In this document: positions 48,548-57,859 of the stretch, piece after piece | How positions within the stretch are numbered: the first letter of the stretch is position 1 | Layout of the letters: each line of letters starts with the position of its first letter | Translations under genes and position numbers: made by a program | NCBI GenBank assembly: GCA_025331445.1 | Contig: JAIWNE010000154.1 | Location: 1 to 64,000 of the forward strand | Direction of reading: 5' to 3' | DNA: 64,000 bases | Source: Blakeslea trispora | Lineage: Eukaryota > Mucoromycota > Mucoromycetes > Mucorales > Choanephoraceae | Notes under the pieces: generated by a model | What the model saw: the letters and a program-made list of their open reading frames with translations, nothing else | What the model was told of the DNA's origin: nothing | Database searches by the model: none

Positions 48548-49615
48548 ATGGCACAAGATTTTGAAAGAAGAAGATCTTCTGTGTTCACCGAACATACTGT
48601 GTTGGCAAATGTGAGGCCGTCCATGGTGACTGAACCACCTATTGATATCTATCCGTTTCGCGGATCGGAAGATGATAACTTCCCCGCCTTTAAAACAGCG
48701 TTACTTGATCTACTGGACTTTCACGACGTGGAGGATGACGTTAAGAAGGTCAAAATGTTAAAATGCTACCTGAAAGGAGGTGCCAGGATTAACTTTGATA
48801 AGAAGTCCCAAGAAAATCCCTCTTGGAAATTCGATAACTTCATGCATTGGCTGGAATCATACTACGGCAATGACAAAATTTTGTTGAAAGGAAGAATGGC
48901 CTTTACCCGCATGTGTCAACGTGAAAACGAGTCGCCTCGTGCATTTTTCGAGCGATTACAAGAAGCAGCAAATGACTTACAAATTACAGAAAAATTTACT
49001 GTATACAATCAGTTCGAACATGGTTTACTCCCAGAAATCAAGAAACACTGTGATTTTATAGGAGCTGAAACTTTTGAAGACATTCGCAGAATTGCAAATG
49101 GATACTGGAGAACACGGTTTGAACGAACGAAAGAAGAAAAACCCGTCCAAGAAGCACGTTACCCTAAAGAATCCTATAGTGTGAATGACCTGGAAGCTAT
49201 CTTTGAGAAGGTACTTGATAAGAAATTGAAATCAGAAAGAGCGGCTGTGCAGACAAGTGAAGGAGCTTACAAGCCCAAATACAACAACTATAACTCATAC
49301 CGTAACCGATATCAAGACAATTATAATAACAGATCAAACGATCGTGAACATTATCAGAATTACTCTCAACACCGATCTTACTCTTATAACCCTAATCGTA
49401 ACAGAAACAATTATCAAGGTAACGAACAACCATCAAGATCCTACAATCGATATTATGATAGTCAAGATGTCCGCAACTCCTATCAAGGACCATCTCGACC
49501 CCCAAGACAAGATGATCGTCAAGGCAGAGAATACGAACGCACGGACACCCGAGGTTCTCAGGAAGCAACTTATAATGCCATGCAAGACGGTGCAAATCAT
49601 TCAAAAAACTACTAG
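48548..49615 (+). CDS. gag: Gag polyprotein, 355 aa
   Basis: The ATG at 48548 is the first in frame after the primer binding site; the frame is open further upstream into the LTR without an ATG. Residues about 30-230 form a retrotransposon capsid-like domain (FRGSEDDNFPAFKTALLDLL, then FMHWLESYYG and RMCQRENESPRAFFERL). The C-terminal third is Asn/Tyr/Arg-rich and basic, suited to RNA binding, but no CCHC zinc knuckle is present. Gag would form the virus-like particle. The stop TAG at 49613-49615 lies 3 nt after a slippery heptamer, so a fraction of ribosomes should continue into pol. Confidence 0.9.
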   Translation: MAQDFERRRSSVFTEHTVLANVRPSMVTEPPIDIYPFRGSEDDNFPAFKTALLDLLDFHDVEDDVKKVKMLKCYLKGGARINFDKKSQENPSWKFDNFMHWLESYYGNDKILLKGRMAFTRMCQRENESPRAFFERLQEAANDLQITEKFTVYNQFEHGLLPEIKKHCDFIGAETFEDIRRIANGYWRTRFERTKEEKPVQEARYPKESYSVNDLEAIFEKVLDKKLKSERAAVQTSEGAYKPKYNNYNSYRNRYQDNYNNRSNDREHYQNYSQHRSYSYNPNRNRNNYQGNEQPSRSYNRYYDSQDVRNSYQGPSRPPRQDDRQGREYERTDTRGSQEATYNAMQDGANHSKNY

Positions 49616-49641
49616 GGTCGACTGAATTCAGGCAGTCGACC
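49603..49641 (+). promoter_or_regulatory. -1 programmed ribosomal frameshift signal between gag and pol
   Basis: The heptamer A AAA AAC (49603-49609) is in the correct gag phase (codons TCA AAA AAC). A spacer of 6 nt containing the gag stop follows. Then comes a perfect 9-bp stem GGTCGACTG / CAGTCGACC (49616-49624 and 49633-49641) with an 8-nt loop. The pol frame is exactly -1 relative to gag and is open across the site. All three elements of a classical -1 frameshift signal are therefore present. Confidence 0.88.
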
Positions 49642-52410
49642 TCAACAGAACAAAATCCTGATGAACAAGACATATTGTTTCCAGCAATCAAAACAAACAA
49701 ACACACTGTAAAACCGCGTGAACCCTATGAGACCAGAAACAAATCAACGACAAATAATATGCCTCCCGAAAGTACTCAAGTACAAGAAAACCAAACTAAG
49801 GAGAAAGATCAAGACATGGTTGAAATACACGATCAACCGAAACAATCAGCAGCTAAAGTAGTACGAACTATCACTCAGCGAATCAAAGAATCGGGATACG
49901 ATGCTGCTCAGGACTTCTTAAATTCACCACCTGGATTAAATAGAGCCCAACTGTTCCATATGGTTCCCTCACTGCAAAAGGACATACGAGCTGGACTTAG
50001 CAACTTGGGAAACAGCATGAGAGAAGCGTATGCGCAAGACAACAATTTGAATATCTTATTTCCGGCAGCTATGAACCATTCGCCCTTTACCGCCACTTTT
50101 GCCCACATAAAGGTCAATAATACAGAATTTGCTACAAGTATGCTGGACTGTGGAGCATGCAGAGCCATCATGTCTGAGGACACAATGAGACAGATGAATC
50201 TAGAAATTGATGCCCCATCCATGGTCGTGTTTGTTCTCGGTAACAATTCAAAGCAAGCGTCTCTCGGACAGGTGTACGACGTGCCTGTAGCCATCAACGA
50301 CGTAATCATACCTATCACAATGGAAGTCATCCCTAAGTCTCCAGCTCCAATTGTATTAGGCACCGATTTCCTGAAAAGAGCAAAAGCGGATATCGATTTT
50401 GACAAGGAAATCCTTACCGTTTCATATAAAAGAAATACGACTACCGTGCCCATCCGCATACACCGAGCTGAAAAGATCTTGGACGGATCGGTACAAGGAG
50501 CCAGTAACGCCACCAACGAATCATCGAATCATAACCAAGAAGATGACATATCGGACGTAGATTATGAAGAAGAATTGGAAGAAGACTTTTTTTGCTATTT
50601 GGGTGAAGATACAAGCAAAAGTAGTTTATCTCAAAAGGAGAAGCCCTTAATTCTACCAGCAAAATCAAATTACCGGAAGACTATCCACGTGTCTAAAAGC
50701 AAAGAAACCCGTCTTTTTGAAATAAACCATCACTTTTTATCCTATTTGTCTGTCCCTGAACCTTTGATAAAACCCTACCAGGAAAAATTGGTGGTGCATT
50801 TAGTGAACAACACTGACACCGCTATAAAGATTCCGCATGAGGAAGAATTGGGCCAATTTCATGCAGTAGATGAAGAAAACATCCAATATTATGAATTGAA
50901 CGATGCCTTTTGTGTAATGGCCACTGAGGATGCAGGGGATCCAGAGCCTCTAAGTGAGAAGCGAAAAAACATGATAGCAGTGTCAGAAACTGATGTACCA
51001 AGTGAAATACGTGCTCTCTTCTATACCCTAATTACAAAATATCAAGACATTTTTGATTGGGACAAAAACAAAGTGGGTCGAACCAGTCTCATGAGCCACA
51101 AGATAGTGCTTGAAAAAGACATTGAACCCATAAATGTCAGGCCATACAAGTTGGCACCTGCCGAATTTGAATCTTTGAAAAGCGAATTAGACAAATTACT
51201 TAAGATGGGTGTTATTCGTCCTTCCACTAGTCCCTGGTCCGCTCCGATTTTAATGATACCAAAAAAGCTCAAAGATGAAAACGGAAAGACTGTGTACCGC
51301 TTAGTCACGGACTATCGAAAACTGAATAAATATATCAAAAAGGATAGTTACCATGTACCCCGTATTGATGATATCATTGATGCGATAGGAGATAGCAAAG
51401 TACTCAGTAGCTTGGACATGACTAACGCTTTCTTCGCTATCCCAATGGACGAAGAGTCCATCCCCTTAACAGCAATGTCAACACGAGCAGGAGTGTTCGA
51501 ATACTGTTCGATGCCAATGGGATTATCAACTAGTCCAGCTAGATACCAATGGTTAGCTGATTTAGTTTTCAAGTCTTTGATCCACAAATGTGTCGTAGTA
51601 TACATGGACGATTGCAATGTGTACTCTAAGACATTTCAAGACCACCTAGCCGACTTAGAACAAGCATTTTGTTGCATCAGAAAGGCTAACCTAGTACTTA
51701 ATCCATCAAAATGTCAATTCTTTCGGAAGAAACTCCAATTTTTAGGATATGTCATTGGTCAAGATGGACTAGAAACTGCACCGGATCTCATTGAAAAGAT
51801 CAAAGGAGTCAAGAAACCTACATCAATTACTGAAGTCAAGAGCTTTCTTGGTCTCTGTTCATACTACAGACGGTTCATTCAAAATTTTGCTGCAAAAATT
51901 AGAGTGTTAAATATGTTGACAAGAACCAAGAAAGGAGGAAAAAATGTCTGGAACGAAAAAGCAACCAAAGCCTTTGAGAACTTGAAGACAGAGCTAACCC
52001 AAGCACCGGTATTAGCACAACCTGATTTTGAGAAGGAATTCTTGGTCATTTGCGATGCCTCTAAGAAAGGATTAGGATGCGTGTTAAGCCAAATAGGAGA
52101 AGATGGAAAGGAACATCCTGTAAGATATTTAAGTAGAGGGCTGAAACCCAATGAAGAAAACTACGAAATCACAAAATTGGAATGCTTGGCTGTCATTTGG
52201 GCCGTAAAAGAATTACGCAATTATCTTCTGGGTAACAAGTTCACAATTATAAGTGATCATTCTGCTTTAAAGGGTCTCTTAAACCAAGAACGTCCAGTCG
52301 GCATTATTGCTCGATGGATCGCCACTCTCAATGAGTATGATTACGAAATCAAATACAGACCGGGACGAGTTAACAACAGTGCAGATTTCCTTTCAAGACT
52401 TGGTTACTAA
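49603..52410 (+). CDS. pol: Pol: protease, reverse transcriptase, RNase H (no integrase)
   Basis: The frame is reached by -1 frameshifting at 49603-49609. After a hydrophilic linker comes a retropepsin-like protease with MLDCGACRAIM (active Asp at about 50145), where the usual D-T/S-G is D-C-G, and the partner motif IVLGTDFL. The reverse transcriptase shows YRLVTDYRKLN, SLDMTNAFF, MPMGLSTSPARYQ and VVYMDD (catalytic Asp pair at 51607-51612). RNase H has VICDASKKGLG, KLECLAVIWA and ISDHSALKGLL. The frame stops just after NNSADFLSRLGY at 52410, where gypsy elements normally continue into integrase. No damage was seen. Product: Gag-Pol fusion of about 1290 residues. Confidence 0.92.
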   Translation, partial: KKLLGSTEFRQSTSTEQNPDEQDILFPAIKTNKHTVKPREPYETRNKSTTNNMPPESTQVQENQTKEKDQDMVEIHDQPKQSAAKVVRTITQRIKESGYDAAQDFLNSPPGLNRAQLFHMVPSLQKDIRAGLSNLGNSMREAYAQDNNLNILFPAAMNHSPFTATFAHIKVNNTEFATSMLDCGACRAIMSEDTMRQMNLEIDAPSMVVFVLGNNSKQASLGQVYDVPVAINDVIIPITMEVIPKSPAPIVLGTDFLKRAKADIDFDKEILTVSYKRNTTTVPIRIHRAEKILDGSVQGASNATNESSNHNQEDDISDVDYEEELEEDFFCYLGEDTSKSSLSQKEKPLILPAKSNYRKTIHVSKSKETRLFEINHHFLSYLSVPEPLIKPYQEKLVVHLVNNTDTAIKIPHEEELGQFHAVDEENIQYYELNDAFCVMATEDAGDPEPLSEKRKNMIAVSETDVPSEIRALFYTLITKYQDIFDWDKNKVGRTSLMSHKIVLEKDIEPINVRPYKLAPAEFESLKSELDKLLKMGVIRPSTSPWSAPILMIPKKLKDENGKTVYRLVTDYRKLNKYIKKDSYHVPRIDDIIDAIGDSKVLSSLDMTNAFFAIPMDEESIPLTAMSTRAGVFEYCSMPMGLSTSPARYQWLADLVFKSLIHKCVVVYMDDCNVYSKTFQDHLADLEQAFCCIRKANLVLNPSKCQFFRKKLQFLGYVIGQDGLETAPDLIEKIKGVKKPTSITEVKSFLGLCSYYRRFIQNFAAKIRVLNMLTRTKKGGKNVWNEKATKAFENLKTELTQAPVLAQPDFEKEFLVICDASKKGLGCVLSQIGEDGKEHPVRYLSRGLKPNEENYEITKLECLAVIWAVKELRNYLLGNKFTIISDHSALKGLLNQERPVGIIARWIATLNEYDYEIKYRPGRVNNSADFLSRLGY

Positions 52411-52418
52411 AACTTTAG

Positions 52419-52556
52419 GACCGCAATGTCCCTAAACTAACATGCGACCGAAAATGTCGTTAAACTACCAGTTGACCGCAATGTCTCTAAACTACTATTC
52501 GACCGCAAATGTCGTTAAACTAATATCTGACTGAAATTGTCATAAAACTAATAATT
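52419..52556 (+). repeat. Five tandem 27-28-bp repeats between pol and integrase
   Basis: Units start at 52419, 52446, 52474, 52501 and 52529. Consensus: GAC(C)G(C/A)AA(A)TGTC, then two variable bases and TAAACTA. Each unit could form a GAC/GTC mini-stem and carries stop codons. The array sits 8 bp after the pol stop and about 100 bp before the integrase ORF, followed by an A15 tract and a CA-rich stretch. Confidence 0.9.
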
Positions 52557-52657
52557 GAAAAAAAAAAAAAAACATACACACACACAACCATGAATATCCC
52601 ACATAAATACAATAAATCTATCAAGTCCTTCTACCTTTTTCTCCTTCTTTCAACATC

Positions 52658-54058
52658 ATGGATCCTGTATATTACCACGCACTGTTATACTTTCTTGAAA
52701 CTTTGGAATATCCAGTATCTGCTTCCACTCAACTCAAGCGTTTCATTCACTCCAATAAGAGCAAGTATTTTGCCGACAATCACCGCTTGTATTATCGAGG
52801 AAATAAACCACGATTTGTGTTGAGTAAAGATCAACTACCTCTCGTTTTTCAACAGTATCATAGTAGCCCTTTTGGTGGACACTATGCCTTTAAGAATACT
52901 TATCTTAAGATACAGAACAAATACTATTGGCCTGAAATGAAAGGTGATGTGCAAGAGATGGTCAGTTCCTGTCCTCGATGTCAAACAAAAGGAAAGGAGC
53001 AATTGCACGAACCGCTACACCCAATACCTGCACCTGTCGAACCATTTTATCAAATAGCAATGGATATCAAACATGTATCTCAGTCACGAGGAGGTCATAG
53101 ATATATCATTGTAGCTATCGACTATTTTTCGAAATGGGTAGAGGCTCGAGCCCTTATGGTGGCCAATTCAATCGAAGTAACAAGTTTCTTTTTGGAAGAT
53201 GTGATTGCCCGTCATTCTGTACCAAAGATCGTAGTCTCTGACAATGGTACTCCTTTTGCCAATTCCATCATGACCACACTCTGTTCAACGTTCCACATCA
53301 AGCATCGATTCATCTCTCCTTATCATGCTTCTGGGAACGGCTTAGTAGAGAGATTTAACAGAACATTAGGTGGGGCTCTACGAATGCTACCAGGAGATCA
53401 AAAGCCAGACTGGAACTTATACCTTCCTCTGCTACTGTTTTCATACCGCACAATTATACAAGCGTCAACCAGATACTCTCCATTCAAGTTGCTGTATGGT
53501 CGAACAGAAAACACCATGTTAGACAATTTAATTCAACCAAATTTGATCGATTATGATGAAACACGATTCAACGAACAAATAATAAAATCGTTCCTGGCTC
53601 AAAAAACAAAATTAGAACTTATACGACAACAAGCGTGGGACAACATAAAAAAGGCACAAGAAAAACAGTCTCAATATATAGCCCGACGAATCCAAAATAC
53701 CACTACTAGCTTTCAACCACCTTTTCTTTTGGGAGACAAAGTCTTATTATTCAATGATATACATGCAGCAAATTTATCCCTAAAGCTAGAAGACCGATAT
53801 GAGGGTCCATTTATAGTTCATCAACAATACCAAAACAGCACCTACCAACTAAAAACAATGTCAGGTGATGTGTTACCACGACGAATACATGGCAACAAAT
53901 TAAAGATATATAAGAACCCCAATATTCGCATTTTTGAAACAAAAAACTCAAATAATTATCAAAATGAACCTGGAACCTTCCCTGCCCTTGGCCGAGCTAC
54001 TCAAAACTACTCAGGAAATCTTAGATGGAAACCCTTTAATCCAAAACACACAGATTAA
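52658..54058 (+). CDS. Integrase encoded as a separate ORF, 466 aa
   Basis: The ATG at 52658 starts a frame different from pol. The N-terminal HHCC zinc domain is QYHSSPFGGHYAF...CPRC (about residues 66-109). The catalytic core has AMDIKH, VVSDNGTPF and GLVERFNRT (D, D, E). The C-terminal part has a chromatin-binding-like strand pattern (LGDKVLLFNDIHAANLSLKLEDRYEGPFIV). All key residues are present. Integrase inserts the cDNA into the genome. In most gypsy elements it is part of Pol; here the pol stop, 247 nt and tandem repeats separate the two. How it is translated (splicing, reinitiation, internal initiation, separate promoter) cannot be seen. Confidence 0.9.
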   Translation: MDPVYYHALLYFLETLEYPVSASTQLKRFIHSNKSKYFADNHRLYYRGNKPRFVLSKDQLPLVFQQYHSSPFGGHYAFKNTYLKIQNKYYWPEMKGDVQEMVSSCPRCQTKGKEQLHEPLHPIPAPVEPFYQIAMDIKHVSQSRGGHRYIIVAIDYFSKWVEARALMVANSIEVTSFFLEDVIARHSVPKIVVSDNGTPFANSIMTTLCSTFHIKHRFISPYHASGNGLVERFNRTLGGALRMLPGDQKPDWNLYLPLLLFSYRTIIQASTRYSPFKLLYGRTENTMLDNLIQPNLIDYDETRFNEQIIKSFLAQKTKLELIRQQAWDNIKKAQEKQSQYIARRIQNTTTSFQPPFLLGDKVLLFNDIHAANLSLKLEDRYEGPFIVHQQYQNSTYQLKTMSGDVLPRRIHGNKLKIYKNPNIRIFETKNSNNYQNEPGTFPALGRATQNYSGNLRWKPFNPKHTD

Positions 54059-54329
54059 GGCCACGTCCATTACTTTAGTCGAAAACATTAGTCTATTAGA
54101 AATGATGCTCCTGAATCAAGAAAAGTTCAACAAAACTGTAAATCGACAACTACACAAAACAGCAAAAATGATGGATCAAGAATACAAACATAAACCAGGT
54201 TTCGCTATTAACTACGAAAAAGGGATCCTTAAGAAATACCGCAATCTATTCAAAACCGACAAGACTCTCAAACTCATTGCTAGAAAAGCCAAAAAACATC
54301 ACAATATCCAATATCTTAAAGATCACTAG
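53964..54329 (+). CDS. Small basic 3' ORF of the gypsy element, 121 aa
   Basis: From the ATG at 53964 a third frame overlaps the end of integrase by 95 nt and runs to 54329, just before the polypurine tract. The protein has two amphipathic, coiled-coil-like helices (about residues 5-60) and a lysine/arginine/histidine-rich C-terminus (KKYRNLFK, RKAKKHH). There is no signal peptide or membrane segment, so it is not envelope-like. Function unknown; nucleic-acid binding is conceivable. The open length in an otherwise intact element argues for a real gene. Confidence 0.6.
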   Translation: MNLEPSLPLAELLKTTQEILDGNPLIQNTQIKATSITLVENISLLEMMLLNQEKFNKTVNRQLHKTAKMMDQEYKHKPGFAINYEKGILKKYRNLFKTDKTLKLIARKAKKHHNIQYLKDH

Positions 54330-54350
54330 TAGGAGTCCTACTTACTGTGC

Positions 54351-54361
54351 GAAGGGGGATA
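54351..54361 (+). promoter_or_regulatory. Polypurine tract
   Basis: GAAGGGGGA lies 2 bp upstream of the 3' LTR, as required to prime plus-strand cDNA synthesis. Confidence 0.8.
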
Positions 54362-55104
54362 TGTAACGCCCACCTCTTTTCACTCCGCTTCTTTCTCTCT
54401 GTGACTTTTCTTTTTCGAATATATATATCTCTAACAATTGCAACGTAAAATAAAGAACTAACCTTTACCTTCATCATATATCTAAAACTAAAAAGGGGTC
54501 ATAGTACCTAATTGTTCTACTTTACTTTATCTTTTTCATTTTAACTTTACCTTTCCCTATTTCTTTTTCTTTAACCTCATCACTTGTGAGAACATATTCC
54601 ACTACGGATAAGAATCTTACACGTGAACCCTTTCATTAAGTGACATAAATTTTGACAAGAATCTTCTTATACCGGAAGAACATATTCAAATAAAGTCCAT
54701 AGTCCTCAATTATACGGATCCAATACAAGGAACATATTAATTGAAGGCATCCATAAGAAAGTGATTATTGAACGAATTCTTGTAAAAGATATAAAATCAA
54801 TTCTATACTTCTCTTCTACATTAAAATATCATAAATCCTCGTCTGAAGGAACGAAGCTTATTTTAATTATAAATTTGACTCATCTTTTTGTTTTGCAACC
54901 ATAACAATACTCTGTTTAAGAGAAATAGTTATATTCAGAACACATAAATCATAAGCATCTAATTGAACACCTTCTCTTCAGAGATAAGAATCAATTACTT
55001 GACAAAAGTCTTTTAAACCACTTCATTCCATTCATATTTTTGGTTCGCTACCTAATAGCGTGGTGCTCATTTCAAACTCATTTCAAACCCAAGCGGAAGC
55101 TACA
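54362..55104 (+). repeat. 3' LTR
   Basis: 743 bp, apparently identical to 47757-48499, followed by the CCAT duplication. Confidence 0.95.
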
Positions 55105-55481
55105 CCATATTTGGCTTGTTCCAAAAAAGGAATCTAAGAAAGTCCCGACGTTTCACAGCTGGGTCCCAAAAACTTCGCTAGCAGTGTAATTTATTTAAAA
55201 TACGTCGATTGGAATGCACCCTTTTTTCTCTTTTTTTTTCTTTCAAAATTGCCAGTAATGAACATGTCAAGATCTTTACGCGGCCGAGGATGCTAACCAG
55301 TTGCAGAGCAACGCTTTATAGGACGCGAATTGCTAAGTTATTGTCAAGGCGAAATGACTCGGGTATTGTACGTTCAACTTTATAACGCATGCTTTCTTTT
55401 TTAATATTTTTTTTATTGAAGGTATGGAATACAAATACAAAAAAAAGTCTAAAGATAACAACAAAAAGCAAAGGAAGAGAT
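55105..55481. other. Element B interior beyond the gypsy insertion, no gene
   Basis: This is the continuation of the interrupted element B sequence and the 3' flank of the transposase remnant beginning at 55482. No gene is supported. Confidence 0.4.
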
Positions 55482-57859
55482 TTAGTTGGAGTTATAGTGA
55501 TCAACAGAGTTATAGTCTTTTGAAAAGATAATCTGTTGCATTCTATGCATGTAGGTTCTTTCGAAGCTGCGTTTGTGATTAGTGTTAATGTTCTTGATAA
55601 AGAAATTGTTACGCTCGAAGCCAAAACCCCAGAAACAAGAAATTGGACCGAATTTGTAGATGCATTCACGGAGGTGAAGCATAAAATGAAAATTGGGAGT
55701 AACAGAGCGGGTGCCATACCGTTGTTCGAACCCTTGTGCGAAAGAAAGTAAATGCTGGTGCACTTCTTCGATGTCGGTCTTTTTAATTGCGTTACTGTCG
55801 AGAAGCTTTAAAGCGTTTATTAGATGCATGATCAAAGAGTGATCAGAGGCATTGAGAACAGGAGGAGACAGGATATGTTCGGCGATAGTTGTTATGAAGT
55901 TCTTGAACTCCACGGCTTTTACATGAGGGAAACCCTCTTTTGTCATCTTTTTGGCCATGGAGGCACAGGAAGCTTGAGGATTGTATCTGATGCTTTCTAA
56001 CATCATCTTCTTGATCTTGGGCAGCGCACCTTCCGGAATCATTGTCTGTAATGCTCTCTTGACAACACCGAGGTAGAGCGCGTGCATAGGCTCGATAGCA
56101 AGGCAGTCGTTTGAGTAGTATGGCAGTTCAAAAAGAATTGAGAACCTCACGCCACTGTTCTTCTCCAGCATACTTCGTTCTCCAACTGTCTTCGCATTCT
56201 TCCATGCTTGTGAACTTCTTTTGGTTTCTTCTACCGTTCTAGGCTCCCACTGGTCGCAGTTCCAGTTGCAATAGTTACGAGTATTGCCATTACCATCGAA
56301 TCTTGGAAAAAAAGTCTTGCACACATGGCAACCATATCCGCTGTTGAAGGACATGCTTGCAGCCAGTTTTTTTGTAGCGGGTAGATCTGAACTCACGGCG
56401 TACAAGCATGCCCTGACTTGGTTTTATTGGATCGTGCCATCCGACATTATCATCTTCATCTCCAAACCTTCTAAAAGCGTCTTCAAATCTTTTACAAGAG
56501 AAACAAGGTAGTGGTTGATCGCCGTAGTAGGGGGCTCACTTGGACCCGGGATCACACCAACAAGGATCATATTTTTCTTCAAATCTCGGCCGTTTTGCTT
56601 TTAAAGGTTCAAAATAGTGAGGTATATACAACCGACACTATGGTTAGTATCAAAAGGACTGAACCAGTCGATATTCAGACTAAAGAGAAGGTTGTAGTCC
56701 GATTGGTAGACAAAAGGAGACTCATGAGAGGAGGACTTGAACCCGAGAAAGCCAGTAGCATCATAAACGTCACAAAGGTACTCCTCGGCAGCAGTGCGAC
56801 TTTTCCATGCCTTAATTTGGTCGGCGAAGCCTTTTCGCAAAAAGAACTTCTTCAAGGTAGCGGGTACTGAGCAATAGGAGTAAACCAACTGAGGAGTAAG
56901 ATCGCCATTCACAACACTCTTGTCACTGTCATACACCAGGCCATTGCAGAATTCACCTGATCCAGTGGGCTTATAGACTGCACCTTGCAATGGTCGGTTA
57001 CAGATTTTTGCTTCTTCTGTTGGTTTGATTTTTACATTTGAAAGATGGTGACAGGATGGACATACTGCATAATGTTTAATTCCATCTGTGCTCAACGCCT
57101 TCAGGGAATTGCGATCGATGAATGTTGTAACTGTCTTTGGGAAACGATATTCATCGCCATGGATTTCCAAAACCTTGTTCAAGGCTCGCATCATTTCTTC
57201 AGATTGGGTGTTTGGAATGTTATTGTCATGAAGCTTGGAGACCATGGACGAAAGGATCTTGGAAGTCTCAGACTGAGGGATTTTGTTTGCTAAGTGAAAA
57301 AAAAAGTAATGTGATTAGTCTATCATTCTAACTGAAAATAATAGAATACTACTTACAGCAAGAAAAAAATTCATCAAACATATCTTCGTTATCAGAAGCG
57401 GCATCAGCATCCTCAACATCACTGTTATCGACTTCAATTTGATCATCAGCTGCATCATCCATGGTGTAATCCATTGAATCAAAGTGCTCTGAGTTGACTA
57501 GAAGCTGGTTAGATATGATTCAACACTACAGGTACGAGATATTCAATTGTTTATCTTCATCATCGGGAGCACTAACTCTGACAACTCTTCTACGGTAGTA
57601 CGCAGGTGTAGTGGCGGCAGCAGTTCTTCCACCTAAACAGAAAAGAAAAACAAATACAAGTTAGAATCGAGGGCTGTTATTTACAAATCATATACTTACT
57701 GTAAGAAGCTCTCCACTTAGCATACTTCATGCCTCCAAACTTCTTGGTTCTGACATGGTAATTGTATTCAGCTTGGTTTAAGAGAGGTCTGGGAGGAGGA
57801 AGAACACCACATTCATCACAGTGACAGTAGTAACATCTTTCAGTAATACGAGTAGACAT
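55482..57859 (-). pseudogene. Second transposase of element B, Tnp2-type, broken
   Basis: The minus-strand reading starts at 57859 with a cysteine-rich segment (CYYCHCDECG) and an intron after about 57698. Further small acidic exons lie at about 57350-57635, and the junction near 57500 could not be resolved in frame. The main part has CPSCHHL, the LLFSLNIDWFSPF block of Tnp2 transposases with the first catalytic aspartate, and VGVIPGPSEPP. It continues through CHVCKTFFPRFDG and LAIEPMHALYLGVVK, where the family usually has DPMH, so the second aspartate is glutamate. In-frame TAA codons near 56610 and near 56430 break it. It may be the remains of an earlier element swallowed by B or an original B gene. 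It resembles the remnant at 17141-19088. Confidence 0.78.

Larger units (their letters stand above)
47757..55104 (+). mobile_element. Young full-length Ty3/gypsy LTR retrotransposon
   Basis: Two 743-bp LTRs (TGTA...TACA) enclose gag, pol, a separate integrase ORF and a small 3' ORF. CCAT is repeated on both sides (47753-47756 and 55105-55108), a 4-bp target duplication; the fifth base does not match. The LTRs look identical by eye and the coding frames are open, indicating a recent insertion. The domain order reverse transcriptase, RNase H, integrase defines it as Ty3/gypsy. It sits inside element B. Confidence 0.95.

Noticed and set aside
53964..54329. Envelope gene in the gypsy element
   Set aside because: No signal peptide, hydrophobic fusion segment or transmembrane helix is visible.
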